From NCBI GenBank assembly GCA_902782965.1, contig CACZPG010000119.1, positions 1-15,388 of the forward strand: a DNA stretch of 15,388 nucleotides. The letters run 5' to 3'. The translations under genes and the position numbers were made by a program. Positions 15,314 through 15,388 of this stretch are shown in pieces. The notes below the pieces were generated by a model. That model was given only the letters and a program-made list of their open reading frames with translations. It was not told where the DNA came from and did no database searches. The stretch's first letter is position 1. Every line of letters begins with the position of its first letter. The stretch comes from an uncultured Lachnospiraceae bacterium (GTDB taxonomy: Bacteria > Bacillota > Clostridia > Lachnospirales > Lachnospiraceae).

Positions 15314-15343
15314 TTGACTTTATATATTATAGTATGTTATTCT
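15314..15343 (+). promoter_or_regulatory. Outward promoter for a gene beyond the right edge
   Basis: TTGACT at 15314-15319 is followed after 18 bases by TATTCT at 15338-15343, with TG at 15335-15336 making an extended -10. It lacks the CCCCCTAA element. No start codon with a ribosome site follows before the window ends, so the gene lies outside. Confidence 0.55.
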
Positions 15344-15388
15344 AACACTTGCGTTTTAAGCGCTTTTTTTGACGTGTAAAAATAAGGG

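Noticed and set aside
15341..15388. Palindrome AAGCGCTT and flanking ACAC/GTGT as an operator or riboswitch
   Set aside because: The pairing is too short and the downstream gene is outside the window, so there is not enough to support a call.

Overview
The window looks like the chromosome of a low-GC, Gram-positive Lachnospiraceae-type bacterium (Butyrivibrio, Roseburia or a relative). The reasons are strong AGGAGG ribosome sites, A+T-rich codon use, lipoprotein and Sec signals typical of Firmicutes, ChW repeats, and secreted Fn3 and PPC-type proteins. This placement is inferred from style, not from a marker gene. All nine genes are on the + strand. No RNA genes, insertion sequences or CRISPR arrays were seen, and no gene-free stretch exceeds about 200 bases.

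Layout. (1) Positions 1-37 hold the terminator of an unseen upstream gene. (2) Positions 57-2216 are an operon for three exported proteins: a single-domain Fn3-like protein, a two-domain PPC-like protein and a Thr/Glu-rich lipoprotein, closed by a hairpin terminator. (3) Positions 2277-10213 are a tightly coupled three-gene unit behind its own sigma-A-like promoter. It encodes a TIR - transmembrane - beta-propeller-like protein of 1069 aa, a large helical protein of unknown family (about 676 aa), and an 874-aa fusion of a Ser/Thr-type kinase, a Rossmann-like domain and two RyR-like modules. (4) Positions 10221-12737 are a second secreted-protein operon: a six-ChW-repeat protein with a C39-like cysteine peptidase domain, then a paralogue of the first PPC-like protein, then a terminator. 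(5) Positions 12743-15279 hold a membrane-anchored subtilisin-like protease with its own promoter and terminator. (6) An outward promoter at 15314-15343 serves a gene beyond the right edge.

Two observations stand out. First, the TIR / helical / kinase-Rossmann-RyR unit has the look of an NAD- or nucleotide-centred signalling or defence system. The TIR domain could make or break an NAD-derived signal. The Rossmann and RyR modules could bind such a ligand, and the kinase could pass the signal on. The domain assignments come from visible motifs; the circuit is inference.

Second, the three transcription units for secreted proteins share an unusual promoter. CCCCCTAA lies just above the -35 position, a TATNWT-like -10 box starts exactly 25 bases after the C run in all three, and none has a recognisable -35 hexamer. 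The TIR unit instead has an ordinary TTGATT-N17-TATAAT promoter. The surface genes therefore look like one regulon under a common activator or unusual sigma factor, with the TIR unit separately controlled in their midst.
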